NCBI RefSeq assembly: GCF_007845675.1
Contig: NZ_VOBR01000025.1
Coordinates: forward strand, 77,939 to 141,938
Source: Lentzea tibetensis
GTDB taxonomy: Bacteria; Actinomycetota; Actinomycetes; Mycobacteriales; Pseudonocardiaceae
Length of the DNA: 64,000 nt
Direction: 5' to 3'
Position 1 is the first letter of the stretch. Each line of letters opens with the position of its first letter. Positions 1 through 8,070 of the stretch are shown here, one piece after another. Under the pieces are notes generated by a model. That model was not told where the DNA came from and made no database searches. It saw nothing but the letters and a program-made list of their open reading frames with translations. The translations under genes were made by a program, and so were the position numbers.

Positions 1-284
1 CGCGACTCGGTCAGCTCGGCGCCGACGGCGAGGCGGTGGCTGACGCTCGCGAAGTGGTCGGCGAAGGTCGCCCGGACGTCGCGGTGCCGTCCCGCGAACA
101 GGTGGACCGTGCGGGTCAGCGCCGCGCACACGGTCTCCTCGTCCAGTGCCATCACCCGCCGGATCACCGCCGCGGAACGCGACTCGTGCTCGGGCCGTTC
201 CTCGCCCGGTACGAAGAGCTTCGTGACCACCCGGCGCGGGTCCGGCCGCAACCGCAGGGAGGTGCGATGAACGATGGCGTTCAT
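1..284 (-). CDS. GH130-family glycosidase/phosphorylase, N-terminal 94 residues (gene runs off the window)
   Basis: Partial gene whose 3' end lies before base 1. The visible N-terminus reads as MNAIVHRTSLRLRPDPRRVV, followed by KLFVPGEE, an SRSAAVIRRV segment and FAGRHRD. This order (Arg-Pro-Asp start, VPGEE, SR..A.VI, FAGRHRD) is what I associate with the N-terminal helical lead-in of actinobacterial GH130 proteins, the family of beta-mannoside phosphorylases and hydrolases. The five-bladed propeller with the catalytic residues would lie outside the window. The ATG overlaps the stop of the upstream gene as ATGA, so translation is coupled. Role inferred: cutting or phosphorolysis of a mannoside made or trimmed by the partner glycosyltransferase. 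The family call rests on about 95 residues and the operon context. Confidence 0.6.
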   Translation of the reverse strand, partial: MNAIVHRTSLRLRPDPRRVVTKLFVPGEERPEHESRSAAVIRRVMALDEETVCAALTRTVHLFAGRHRDVRATFADHFASVSHRLAVGAELTES

Positions 285-1291
285 CCAGCGCTGCCCAGCA
301 GTGCGCGACCGTGCTGCAGCGTGGAGATCAGCGCCAGCGTCGACTCGGCGCCCTGGTTGCGGCTGCACCCGTCGCGCTCCAGTCCGTCGCGGCCGCCACC
401 GGTCTCCGGGTCGTGCAGCGGCTCGCCGATGTCGTTGTCGCCGCCGAACCACGCGACCGCGCGGCGGACGCCGATGAGCCACTCCCGGTCGCCGGTCACC
501 CGGTGGGCGCGGGCGCAGGCGTCCGCGAGCGCCGCGACCTCGATGGGTTGCTGGCCGAACGCGGGGCGGGCTTCACCCACGCGCCAGCCACCGGCCGGGG
601 TCGGCGAGAGGTGACCGTCGCGGGACTCGACCGTCAGCAGCCAGGTCAGCAACCGCAGGCCGTCGTCGCGGACCGTGCGGTCGGCGAGGAGGTCGCCCGC
701 GGCGATCAGCGCCTCGGGCAACGCGGCGTTGGCGTAGAAGAGCCGCCGCTCCGGCCACGGCCAGTCCGGGACCTGGCTCGGCTCGCCCACGTACGCCGCG
801 ACGTCGCCGAGCAGCTTGGCCGCGAGTGCGTGGTCGGGGGCAGCGGTCAGCACCTCGGCCGCGCCGAGCGCGGCGAACGCCATCGAGCGCACCGACGGCG
901 GCCGGTGATGGGCGCTCGTGTCGAAACAGGCGAGCGCGGCCGTCCGGATCCACGGCGCCGGGCATCGGGCCGCGGCGGTGCCCAGGCCCCACAGCGCGCG
1001 TCCCCACCAGTCGCCGAGCCCCGGCTCGTCCTGCCATCGCCGGTCGGGACCGAGCCGGTTGTGGAATCGCCCGTCGCCCGCCTGCGCGTGGGCGGTGAAC
1101 GCGAGGTAGCGCTCCACCAGCACGACCAGGTCGGCAGGCAGTTCCGGCTCTCGGCAGAGCACGACCAGACCGCGGGCGACGTCGTCCAGGCAGTAGCCGT
1201 GTTCACGGCGCGGCAACGGCCCGCGGGCGTGCTCGTGCAGACCCGTGTCATCGCTCAGGCGCGCCAGGTGGGCGAAGCTCGGGCCGGTCAC
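281..1291 (-). CDS. (alpha/alpha)6-barrel-like protein of glycoside metabolism (336 aa)
   Basis: Conserved protein of unknown exact function. It contains HGYCLDDVARGL near residue 36, DGRFHNRL near 80, a WW-rich segment (GDWWGRALWGLG) and NQGAESTLALISTLQ at the C-terminus. Repeated helix pairs with paired aromatic and acidic residues suggest an (alpha/alpha)6 toroid as in several glycosidase families. I see no signal peptide, so it is probably cytoplasmic. The start is a GTG that overlaps the upstream glycosyltransferase stop as GTGA, and its own stop overlaps the next start as ATGA, so all three genes are translationally coupled. A longer reading frame continues upstream but only as a shadow of the glycosyltransferase. 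Function in processing a mannose-type glycoside is inference from context. Confidence 0.75.
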   Translation of the reverse strand: MTGPSFAHLARLSDDTGLHEHARGPLPRREHGYCLDDVARGLVVLCREPELPADLVVLVERYLAFTAHAQAGDGRFHNRLGPDRRWQDEPGLGDWWGRALWGLGTAAARCPAPWIRTAALACFDTSAHHRPPSVRSMAFAALGAAEVLTAAPDHALAAKLLGDVAAYVGEPSQVPDWPWPERRLFYANAALPEALIAAGDLLADRTVRDDGLRLLTWLLTVESRDGHLSPTPAGGWRVGEARPAFGQQPIEVAALADACARAHRVTGDREWLIGVRRAVAWFGGDNDIGEPLHDPETGGGRDGLERDGCSRNQGAESTLALISTLQHGRALLGSAG

Positions 1292-2421
1292 GTGGAGACC
1301 GCGACGGGCGCGGCCAGCAGGCTGTCCGCCAGGTCCCGGTAGTGGTGCGCGACGGCAGACCAGCTGAGGCCGGGTGCCAGCCTGGCCGCCCGGTCCCCCA
1401 TCGCGGCGGCGAGCCCCGGCTCGGTCAGCACGCGCCGCAGCGCCACGGCGATGGCAGCCGGATCGCGGTGCGGCACCAGCAGTCCCACCCCGTCCGCCAG
1501 CAGCTCTGCCGCGTGGGGGAACTCGGTCGCGACCACCGGCCGCCGAGCGGCCAGTGCCTCGATCAGCACCCCGGAGGTGACCTGTTCGGACGAGTCGTAG
1601 GGCAGCAGCACGACGTCGGCCTGGCCGACCAGCTCCGCCAGCGCACCGACTTCCCGGTAGGTCGGGTCGAACTCGACCATGTTCCCGACGCCGAACGCGG
1701 CGGCGCGGTTGCGCAGGTTCCTGCGGTAGATCTCGCCCTCGTGCGCCAGCACCTTGGGATGGGTCTGGCCGGCCACCAGGTAGCGCGGCTTCAGGTCGCG
1801 CAACGCGCCCAGCGCCGAGATGCCCCACTCGATGCCCTTACCTCGTCCCAGCAAGCCCCACGTCAGGATCACCGGCCTGCCGGTGGACGGACCGTGGGCG
1901 GGCGGCTCGACGGGAAGCGCACCGTGCGGGATCACGACGACCTCATCGGGTCGCCCGATGGTGTAACCGGCCACGAGCCGGCGCCGAGCGGCCTCGGACA
2001 TGGTCACCACGGCGTCGGCGTACCCGACGACTTCCTCGAGCACCTGGCGCTGACCGGGCGTGGGCGCGGTGAGCACCGTGTGCAGGACGACGATCACCGG
2101 GACCCGGAGCCGGGCGAGCACGCCGAGCACGTCGGCGCCGTCCCGGCCGGCGTAGATGCCGTACTCGTGCTGCACGACGACCACGTCGCAGCGGTTGAGC
2201 GCCGCGGCCGCGGCCTCGACCTCGCCGGGAGCCATCTGGTGCACCACGGGCGATCCCGCGGCGACGGCCGTGTCGCGGTCCTCATCCTCGAGGACGCGGA
2301 CGACACAGCCCCAGCTGCCCGGCGTGACCTCGGTGAGGTGGCGCAGGAGAGAGGCCGTGAAGGTGGCGAGCCCGCAGTGCGTGGGCGGATACGTGCTCAG
2401 AAAACCGTAAGTGCGAACCAT
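1288..2421 (-). CDS. GT4-type glycosyltransferase (377 aa)
   Basis: GT-B fold glycosyltransferase that probably moves a sugar, likely mannose, from a nucleotide donor. The N-terminus has YPPTHCGLATFTASLL, the loop typical of GT4 enzymes such as mannosyltransferases. The second Rossmann domain has ILTWGLLGRGKGIEWGI and, near residue 280, LLPYDSSEQVTSGVLIEALA, which is the donor-binding E..ALA..RPVVAT signature. There is no signal peptide or membrane helix. It is the first gene of a coupled three-gene operon with an (alpha/alpha)6-like protein and a GH130 protein, a pairing that suggests synthesis and turnover of one oligosaccharide. The ATG at 2421 is followed directly by conserved family sequence (MVRTYGFLSTYPP); the ribosome site upstream is weak. 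Confidence 0.85.
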   Translation of the reverse strand: MVRTYGFLSTYPPTHCGLATFTASLLRHLTEVTPGSWGCVVRVLEDEDRDTAVAAGSPVVHQMAPGEVEAAAAALNRCDVVVVQHEYGIYAGRDGADVLGVLARLRVPVIVVLHTVLTAPTPGQRQVLEEVVGYADAVVTMSEAARRRLVAGYTIGRPDEVVVIPHGALPVEPPAHGPSTGRPVILTWGLLGRGKGIEWGISALGALRDLKPRYLVAGQTHPKVLAHEGEIYRRNLRNRAAAFGVGNMVEFDPTYREVGALAELVGQADVVLLPYDSSEQVTSGVLIEALAARRPVVATEFPHAAELLADGVGLLVPHRDPAAIAVALRRVLTEPGLAAAMGDRAARLAPGLSWSAVAHHYRDLADSLLAAPVAVST

Positions 2422-2734
2422 GAAGCAGGGCCCTTTCGGGTCGACTGAAGGGCGGGCCGGCGATCGTTCGCGCGTGATCGTCAGGACACGGGCGCAGAAG
2501 ATTTCCGCACAGGCCGGAGAAATCAGCTTGATCGCCCATTTGCGCAGGTGTCCTGGAGAGCTCGAACCCTACACGCATTCAGGCATGATCGACCGAAAAG
2601 GTATCAGAAAATGTCACGTGCAAATACTCACAGCCAATTCTCAGACGTCACCTGAATCAACGCAAATATTGAGTTGGCGCGTAGCCTGAACACATCAGCC
2701 TTTTCGAAACGACCTGGAGGAAACGGAGCACGAT
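2422..2734. other. Divergent intergenic region, 313 bp, relatively AT-rich
   Basis: Spacer between the GT4 operon (minus) and the GNAT gene (plus). It is clearly lower in GC than its surroundings, especially 2560-2710 with runs such as gcaaatattgag, as expected of a region holding two divergent promoters. I could not assign a convincing -35/-10 pair on either strand. A TTGAGT box at 2670-2675 is the best -35-like hexamer for the plus strand but lacks a good -10 at 16-18 bp. No credible small gene is seen in it. Confidence 0.5.
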
Positions 2735-3328
2735 GTGAGCACGTCGCCCCCCACGGCCCGAGTGTTGACCACCGAGCGACTGACCCTGCGGCCATGGCGG
2801 ATCGACGACGCACAGGCCGCGCTGGACGTCTACGGCCAAGCCGAGGTGACGCGCTGGCTCAGCCCCGACATGGACCGGGTGCCGGACCTGGCGGCCATGC
2901 GGTTGTGGCTGCAGCAGTGGATCGCGGAATGCGCCCGGCTGCGGGCACCGGCGGGCCGATGGGCGATCCAGCGGAACACCGACGACCAGGTGATCGGCGG
3001 CGCGATCCTGCTCCCGCTGCCGCCCGGCGACGAGGACCTGGAGATCGGCTGGCAGCTGCGCCCCGACGTCTGGGGCAACGGCTACGCCACCGAGACCGCC
3101 CACGCCATCGCCGGCTGGGCGTTCAGCCAGAACGTCGACGAGGTCTTCGCCGTCATCCGGCCCGGCAACGGCCGCGCCGCGGCGACCGTCCGGAACAACG
3201 GCATGCACTGGGTCGGCGAGACCACCAAGTACTACGGCATCGAACTGCAGGTGTTCCGCCTCCGGGTGGCCGACCTCGACCAGGCGGCGCCGAAGGCGCT
3301 CCAGCCGCTCAACATCAGCGGCGACTGA
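2735..3328 (+). CDS. GNAT N-acetyltransferase, RimJ/RimL type (197 aa)
   Basis: Cytoplasmic acetyl-CoA-dependent N-acetyltransferase. The N-terminal strand VLTTERLTLRPWRIDDA is the hallmark of the RimJ/RimL subgroup, which acetylates ribosomal protein N-termini or small amines. The cofactor-binding part reads EIGWQLRPDVWGNGYATETA (residues 105-124), where WGNGYA takes the place of the usual R/QxxGxG/A loop, and NGRAAATVRNNGM follows. Start GTG 2735 has GGAG at 2725-2728, six bases upstream. Substrate cannot be told from sequence. It is apparently monocistronic, 132 bp before the next gene. Confidence 0.87.
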   Translation: MSTSPPTARVLTTERLTLRPWRIDDAQAALDVYGQAEVTRWLSPDMDRVPDLAAMRLWLQQWIAECARLRAPAGRWAIQRNTDDQVIGGAILLPLPPGDEDLEIGWQLRPDVWGNGYATETAHAIAGWAFSQNVDEVFAVIRPGNGRAAATVRNNGMHWVGETTKYYGIELQVFRLRVADLDQAAPKALQPLNISGD

Positions 3329-3460
3329 CACCCTGTTCGCGGCACCGTCACTGGCGGGGCTCGGCTAACGTCACCAGCAGTCGAGCCAGCTCGACGTGCT
3401 CATCGGCTCGCCCCGGACCCCGGCGGCCACTTCTCCAGTCCCGCTGTCAGGAGTGCCGTC

Positions 3461-4447
3461 ATGGCCGCCCCCGATTCCTTTTCCGCCGCTGACCGTCCAC
3501 CGAGATCGATCGGCGTCTCCGACGTCGTTCGACTGGAGGCCGACACACACTCTTTGCGCGCCTTGGACTACCGGCTGGGCGGGGACGCCTGTCTCGACGC
3601 CGTTCGCACCAGGTTGCGGACCGGGCAGCTGATGCTCGAGGCGTCGGCCTCCGAATCGGTGCGGCAGCAGTTGCACGTCGCGCTGGCCGACCTGCACAAC
3701 CTCGCCGGCTGGGTGTGCTTCGACGCCGGGCAGCCCGGTCCCGCCCGCGCGCACTTCACCCAGGCGCTCGAACTGGCCCGGCTCGGCCACCACGACGGGC
3801 TGGTCGCCAACATCTGCTACCGGCTCGGCCGCATGGGTCTGCACCACGAGGAACTCGGCGAAGCCGATGACCACTTCCAGCTCGGCCTGCTCGCCGCGAC
3901 CCTGCCGGGCAACGAGATCGCGGCCAGCATCCTCACCGTGAACTCGGCGTGGACCCACGCCAAGCGCGGGGACGCGGCACTCGCGCACGCCGAGATCGAG
4001 CGCGGCAAAGACCTGTTCGCGGCTGCCGACCGCACCCATGTGCCCGACTGGGCGAGGTTCTTCACCGACACGGACCTGTCGGCCGCGATCGGCGCCATCC
4101 ACACGGATCTGGCCCGCACCGCGGATCCGCGGCACGCCAAGACCGCGATTCCACTGCTCGTCGACGCGACCGACCACTACGACAACGACATGGCCCGCAG
4201 CCGCGCGTTCAGCCTCATCCTGCTGTCGATCGACCACCTGATCGAGCAGGACCTCGACCACGGCGTCGACGTCGGGTTCCGCGCGCTGGCATCCGCCGAG
4301 TGCCTGGCATCGGCGCGCGTCCGCGACCGCATCCGCCCGCTCGGCCGGTACGCGGAGCGACACCGTTCCCACGCGGGCGCACGGGAACTCACCGCGCGAA
4401 TCGCGGCCTACGTCGCCGCGCCGGACAGCGGTGAAGCCTGGGGCTAG
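3461..4447 (+). CDS. TPR-repeat protein resembling the C-terminal part of XRE-TPR regulators, without the HTH (328 aa)
   Basis: The protein is almost entirely helical repeats. Segments such as DVVRLEADTHSLRALDYRLG, then LHNLAGWVCFDAGQPGPARA and ANICYRLGRMGLHHEELGEA are what is normally found after the N-terminal XRE helix-turn-helix of a large actinobacterial regulator family. Here the gene begins just before that linker: ATG 3461 has AGGAG at about 3448-3452, and the upstream frame has stops and no HTH coding. It is therefore either a free-standing TPR partner protein or a truncated descendant of such a regulator. Reading frame and codon bias look intact over 328 codons, so it is probably expressed. 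No neighbour supplies the missing HTH. Confidence 0.7.
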   Translation: MAAPDSFSAADRPPRSIGVSDVVRLEADTHSLRALDYRLGGDACLDAVRTRLRTGQLMLEASASESVRQQLHVALADLHNLAGWVCFDAGQPGPARAHFTQALELARLGHHDGLVANICYRLGRMGLHHEELGEADDHFQLGLLAATLPGNEIAASILTVNSAWTHAKRGDAALAHAEIERGKDLFAAADRTHVPDWARFFTDTDLSAAIGAIHTDLARTADPRHAKTAIPLLVDATDHYDNDMARSRAFSLILLSIDHLIEQDLDHGVDVGFRALASAECLASARVRDRIRPLGRYAERHRSHAGARELTARIAAYVAAPDSGEAWG

Positions 4448-4486
4448 GGTCGGTTCACGAGAGCACAGCGGCGAGGAGTGACCGAC

Positions 4487-5209
4487 ATGGGCACGAATCG
4501 GCACTTGGACGTGGCGCAGCTGATCAACGAGACCGCCAGGGCCGACCGCGAGCCCGTCGGTGTCCGTCACGTCTGCCTCGCCTGCCGGATCGGGCTGAAC
4601 GCGATCAGCGTCGGGGTGTACCTGGCCGGGACGGCCCAGCCGCTCGAGGTCGTCGGAGCAGCCGGGGACGAGTTCGCCGAGCTCCAGGTCATGGTGGGCG
4701 AGGGACCGGTCTCGGAGTCGTTGCGGCAGAACAGGCCGGTGTTCGCGGCCGACCTGGCGGACGACTGGAACGCCAGGCGCTGGCCCGTTTTCGCGTCCGC
4801 CGCGATCGCGGCGGGTGTGGCCGCGGTGTTCGTGATCCCGCTGGCGCTGGGAGGAATCACGTTGGGCGCACTGGAGATCTGCCGGGACGTCGACGGAGTT
4901 CTGTCCCCGGACGAGCTCGCGGACGCACTGCTGTTCGCGGACGCGGCGACAACGCTGTTGCTCCACCGGGCCGCGACGTCGACGGTGCCGGACAGCGGCG
5001 ACCTGTCGCGCACCGAGCCGGAACGACGCTGGGGCGTGGTGCACCAGGCGACCGGCATGGTGTCGGTGCAGCTGGGCGCAGACCTCGGTGAGGCGTTCCT
5101 CCGGCTGCGCGCGCACTCCTACCTGACCGGTCGGCGCCTCTCGGATGTGGCGACGGACGTGGTCGCGCGCACACTGAGATTCGCCCCGGATACCAACCAT
5201 GAGAAGTAG
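4487..5209 (+). CDS. GAF-ANTAR transcription antitermination regulator (240 aa)
   Basis: Residues about 20-150 form a GAF sensor (VGVYLAGTAQPLEVVGAAGDE, then GEGPVSESLRQNRPVFAADL). The C-terminal 55 residues, VVHQATGMVSVQLGADLGEAF onward, are an ANTAR RNA-binding domain; these proteins bind paired hexaloop hairpins in nascent RNA and block termination. ANTAR aromatic and Ala positions are mostly kept but the first helix is degenerate (HQATGMVS in place of the usual EQAKGIL). ATG 4487 is chosen because GAGGAG at 4473-4478 sits eight bases upstream; the in-frame GTG 4478 lies inside that ribosome site. The next gene, a second GAF-ANTAR protein, starts two bases after the stop, so they are co-expressed. 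Confidence 0.85.
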   Translation: MGTNRHLDVAQLINETARADREPVGVRHVCLACRIGLNAISVGVYLAGTAQPLEVVGAAGDEFAELQVMVGEGPVSESLRQNRPVFAADLADDWNARRWPVFASAAIAAGVAAVFVIPLALGGITLGALEICRDVDGVLSPDELADALLFADAATTLLLHRAATSTVPDSGDLSRTEPERRWGVVHQATGMVSVQLGADLGEAFLRLRAHSYLTGRRLSDVATDVVARTLRFAPDTNHEK

Positions 5210-5211
5210 AG

Positions 5212-5961
5212 GTGAGCCACGTGTTGGACCGGCGGATCGCTCAGACCTTCGTCGACCTGGCGGACACGCTCGTGCTGGGGTTCGACGCCATCGACTTCCT
5301 GCACACCCTGACCGAGCGCTGCGTCGAGCTGATGGACGTCGACGCGGTCGGGATCCTGCTGGCCGACCAGCGGGGAGCGCTGAACCTGGTGGCCGCGTCC
5401 ACCGAGCAGGCACGACTGCTGGAGCTGTTCCAGCTGCAGGCCGAGGAGGGACCGTGCCTGGACTGCTTCAACACCGGCCAGCCCGTGGGGTGCGCTGACC
5501 TGGCCGAGGAGCCGCAGCGCTGGCCGGCGTTCACGGTCGCGGCGCGCGAACAGGGGTTCGCCGCCGTCCACGCGGTGCCGATGCGGCTGCGCGAGCAGGT
5601 CGTCGGCGCGCTGAACCTCTTCCGGACCTCCCCCGGCGTCATCCCCGCGGACGCGATCGCGCTGGCGCAGTCCTTCGCCAACGTCGCGACGATCAGCATC
5701 CTGCAGGTTCGCGCGCTGCGGCACAGCGAGATGGTCGCGGAACAACTCCAGAACGCGCTCAACAGCCGCATCATGATCGAGCAGGCGAAGGGCATTCTGA
5801 CCGAACGCATGCAGATCGGGATCGCCGACGCGTTCACGCTGATGCGGAACTACGCCCGCAACACCAACCAGTTCCTGTCGGACGTCGCACAACAGGTGAT
5901 CGCGCGATCACCGGAGGTCGCCGAGCTGACGAGGGTCCAACGGCCGCGGTCGCGTCCGTAG
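5212..5961 (+). CDS. GAF-ANTAR transcription antitermination regulator (249 aa)
   Basis: Paralogue of the preceding gene. GAF domain about residues 20-165 with GILLADQRGALNLVAASTEQ and EEGPCLDCFNTGQPV, including the Cys pair CLDC that could bind a ligand or metal. The ANTAR domain at about 183-240 has the canonical IMIEQAKGILTERMQIGIAD start and the NTNQFLSDVAQQVI third helix, so RNA binding is likely intact, unlike the degenerate copy upstream. GTG 5212 follows the previous stop by two bases; GTG 5221 is an alternative. A heterodimer of the two neighbours is a reasonable inference. Target RNA is unknown. Confidence 0.87.
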   Translation: MSHVLDRRIAQTFVDLADTLVLGFDAIDFLHTLTERCVELMDVDAVGILLADQRGALNLVAASTEQARLLELFQLQAEEGPCLDCFNTGQPVGCADLAEEPQRWPAFTVAAREQGFAAVHAVPMRLREQVVGALNLFRTSPGVIPADAIALAQSFANVATISILQVRALRHSEMVAEQLQNALNSRIMIEQAKGILTERMQIGIADAFTLMRNYARNTNQFLSDVAQQVIARSPEVAELTRVQRPRSRP

Positions 5962-6094
5962 AGAGGCGCCACCCGGCCCGGCGGCGTAACTTCGATGGTG
6001 CCGAGAGCATTTCGTGCGCCGGAAGCAGAACCGGCGCCGTCCTCGGCTTTCCCTGAGAACGGTCGTCCGACGGCCGGACGGGAGGTCCGGCGTG

Positions 6095-7228
6095 ATGTCG
6101 GGCAAACGCTCTCACGCGGTCCCCGTGCGGACCATCCTGGCGGCCATCGGGCTGACGCTGGCCACGGTCGTGGCCGTGGTGTTCGTGATGCACGTCCAGC
6201 GCGTGCTGGTGTGGATGCTCATCGCGGTCGTCTTCACCGTCGCGCTCTACCCGGCGGTGGACTGGCTGGAGGACCACGTCCGGTGGTGCCGCCGTGCCCT
6301 GGCGACGCTGGTCGTGTTCCTCGCGGTCGTGCTGGTGGTCGGCGGCGTGCTCACGCTCTTCGCCGTGCCCCTCGCCGACCAGGGCACGCAGCTGGCGACG
6401 CGGCTGCCGGAGATGATCGCGGACGCACGCGGCGGCCGAGGCCCGGTCGGCACCCTGCTGGACCGCACCAACGCGCTGGAGTTCGCCCGCGACAACGAGG
6501 AGCGCATCCGGCAGTTCGCGACCGGACTCGGCACTCCCGCGCTGAACCTGCTCCGCAGCGCGGTCACCGGGATCATCGCGACCATCTCCATCTTCGTGCT
6601 GTCCTACCTCGCGGTGTTGCAGGGCCCCAAGGTGGTCGAGGGGACGCTCGCGCTGTTCCCGCCCCGCCGCGCGGACCGCATCCGCCGGGTTGGCCGCGAG
6701 TGCACGAAGACCATCACCGGCTACATCTCGGGCAACCTGCTCATCAGCGCGATCTGCGGTGTGCTCACCTACATCGTGCTGAAGATCTTCGGGGTGCAGT
6801 TCGCCGAGCTGATCGCGGTCTTCGTCGCCATCGCCGACCTGATCCCGCTCGTGGGCGCCACCATCGGCGCGGTGGTCGCGAGTGTCGCCGCGCTCATCCA
6901 CTCCGTGCCAGCGGCCATCACCGTGGTCATCTTCTTCGTGGTCTACCAGCAGCTGGAGAACCACCTGCTGCAGCCGGTGATCTTCTCCCGGACGGTCCGG
7001 CTCAACCCGTTGACCGTGCTGGTCGCGCTGCTGCTGGCGACCGAGCTCGCCGGCGTACTCGGCGCACTGCTCGCCATACCCGCCGCGGGCATCATCCAGG
7101 TCGTTCTGCGCGACATCTGGAGCCACCGCGCCCCGAGCCCGGCCGTCGACGCTCACCGCCGGGTGCCGACCCAGCGGTACCGGTCTCGCATCAGCCCTGT
7201 CCGGCACCCCCGCGGAGGGCTACATTGA
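6095..7228 (+). CDS. AI-2E family (PerM-like) membrane permease (377 aa)
   Basis: Polytopic membrane protein. Paired N-terminal helices (VRTILAAIGLTLATVVAVVF and LVWMLIAVVFTVALYPAVDW) are followed by a long soluble loop (about 95-190) and a C-terminal helix group containing GVQFAELIAVFVAIADLIPL and the signature LVGATIGAVVA, then PVIFSRTVRLNPLTVLVALL. This is the AI-2E/PerM layout; members include AI-2 exporters and Na+/H+ antiporters, so the substrate is unknown. GGAGG at 6081-6085 serves ATG 6095 or GTG 6092. An Arg-rich in-frame extension back to 6014 is unlikely to be translated. 130 bp from the GAF-ANTAR pair, same strand. Confidence 0.87.
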   Translation: MSGKRSHAVPVRTILAAIGLTLATVVAVVFVMHVQRVLVWMLIAVVFTVALYPAVDWLEDHVRWCRRALATLVVFLAVVLVVGGVLTLFAVPLADQGTQLATRLPEMIADARGGRGPVGTLLDRTNALEFARDNEERIRQFATGLGTPALNLLRSAVTGIIATISIFVLSYLAVLQGPKVVEGTLALFPPRRADRIRRVGRECTKTITGYISGNLLISAICGVLTYIVLKIFGVQFAELIAVFVAIADLIPLVGATIGAVVASVAALIHSVPAAITVVIFFVVYQQLENHLLQPVIFSRTVRLNPLTVLVALLLATELAGVLGALLAIPAAGIIQVVLRDIWSHRAPSPAVDAHRRVPTQRYRSRISPVRHPRGGLH

Positions 7229-7540
7229 GGGAGCACTACCCGGTCGCACTGCTCCGTTGAGCCTGCGCAGGTTCGGCGGACGGGGATCGTGGTGGGTCGG
7301 GCATCGCCCCGGACCTTGGCGGCGCACGCGTAGATCCGCAGACGCGTCAAGGAGGCCGTAGTCATGTTCTCGCGAACGGTTTCTGTCAGCGCCACGCGCC
7401 TGTCAACCATTCGACAAGAGTCCTGAGTGGACTGTCCAGGAGCGACCGCGCTCCAGAGGCGTTCACAATCAGTCCGAATAGGACTGCCAGCGACTCTGAG
7501 CGGCACAACACGCCGCCCCTACCAAGGAGAACAAGACCCC
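7229..7540 (+). other. Leader region of the STAS gene with a 20-codon uORF and two small hairpins
   Basis: 312 bp without a conventional gene. It contains a 20-codon ORF (7364-7426), then a palindrome TGGACTGTCCA at 7428-7438 directly after the uORF stop, then CAGTCC/GGACTG at 7470-7475 and 7481-7486 with a five-base loop, then the AAGGAGA ribosome site (7524-7530) of the STAS gene. The layout of short ORF, hairpins and structural gene is compatible with leader-mediated control. No clear promoter hexamers were identified. Confidence 0.4.
7364..7426 (+). CDS. Short upstream ORF, 20 aa, with a consensus ribosome-binding site
   Basis: ATG 7364 is preceded by AAGGAGG (7349-7355) with eight bases of spacing, a better ribosome site than that of most genes here. 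The frame encodes MFSRTVSVSATRLSTIRQES and stops at TGA 7424-7426. The sequence has five Ser, three Thr and three Arg, and no Cys. Nothing recognisable. It may be a leader peptide whose translation affects the hairpins between it and the STAS gene, or a small protein in its own right. Called mainly on the ribosome site. Confidence 0.4.
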   Translation: MFSRTVSVSATRLSTIRQES

Positions 7541-7960
7541 ATGACCGCCATCCTCCACCGCGTGTTGCCGAACCATCCCGCACGCGCGGCCGCCGCCCAA
7601 CCCGCCCCGATCGTCACGGCGCACCCGCTCCAGCCAGATGTGGTCGTGCTGGCGGTGCGCGGTGAGGTGGACACGTGCACCGGCAGGCCGCTGCGCGATC
7701 GCCTCCTCGAACACGTGCGGTCCGGCGGTCCGCACCTGGTCATCGATCTCACCGCGGTCACCTTCCTCGGCGCGGCAGGCCTCACCGTCCTCGTCACCGT
7801 CAGGGACGCGGCGCTGGCGGCGGGACTCAGGGTGTGCCTGGTCGCACGCGCCCGCCCGGTTCTGCTACCGATGTCGATCACCGGACTGGACGCCGTGTTC
7901 GACATCCTCCCCGACATCGGCCTCGCCCTGATGCGCATGGGCAGCGGCCCGGACGGGTAA
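7541..7960 (+). CDS. STAS-domain anti-sigma factor antagonist (139 aa)
   Basis: Small soluble STAS protein of the SpoIIAA/RsbV type. Core: VVVLAVRGEVDTCTGRPLRD, then HLVIDLTAVTFLGAAGLTVL (about 72-91), then helix 3 and LDAVFDILPD. In the family the regulatory Ser/Thr precedes the GL..L helix; here the position reads FLGAAGLTV, so the usual phosphoacceptor Ser (as in F.DSSGL) is replaced by Ala. That predicts an antagonist not switched by the usual phosphorylation, or one using the nearby Thr. ATG 7541 has AAGGAGA at 7524-7530. No anti-sigma kinase or sigma factor lies next to it. Confidence 0.85.
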   Translation: MTAILHRVLPNHPARAAAAQPAPIVTAHPLQPDVVVLAVRGEVDTCTGRPLRDRLLEHVRSGGPHLVIDLTAVTFLGAAGLTVLVTVRDAALAAGLRVCLVARARPVLLPMSITGLDAVFDILPDIGLALMRMGSGPDG

Positions 7961-8070
7961 CGACGGAAGGCGCAACCGGCGGTGTCGATTCAACTCTCGG
8001 CGTGATGGTCCACCCCGCGGGGCGGGACGAGGATGGCTGAGGGGGACGAATCGAGGAAAGGACCCATGCC

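Noticed and set aside
281-1828. 515-residue version of the (alpha/alpha)6-like protein
   Set aside because: The first 179 residues are a shadow of the glycosyltransferase on the same strand in another frame, Gly/Arg-rich and not conserved; GTG 1291 with GTGA overlap is the natural start.
3371-5413. 680-residue minus-strand open frame opposite the TPR and ANTAR genes
   Set aside because: Composition is typical of antisense reading of GC-rich genes (Arg/Gln/Val-rich), no domain, no ribosome site, covered by well-supported genes on the plus strand.
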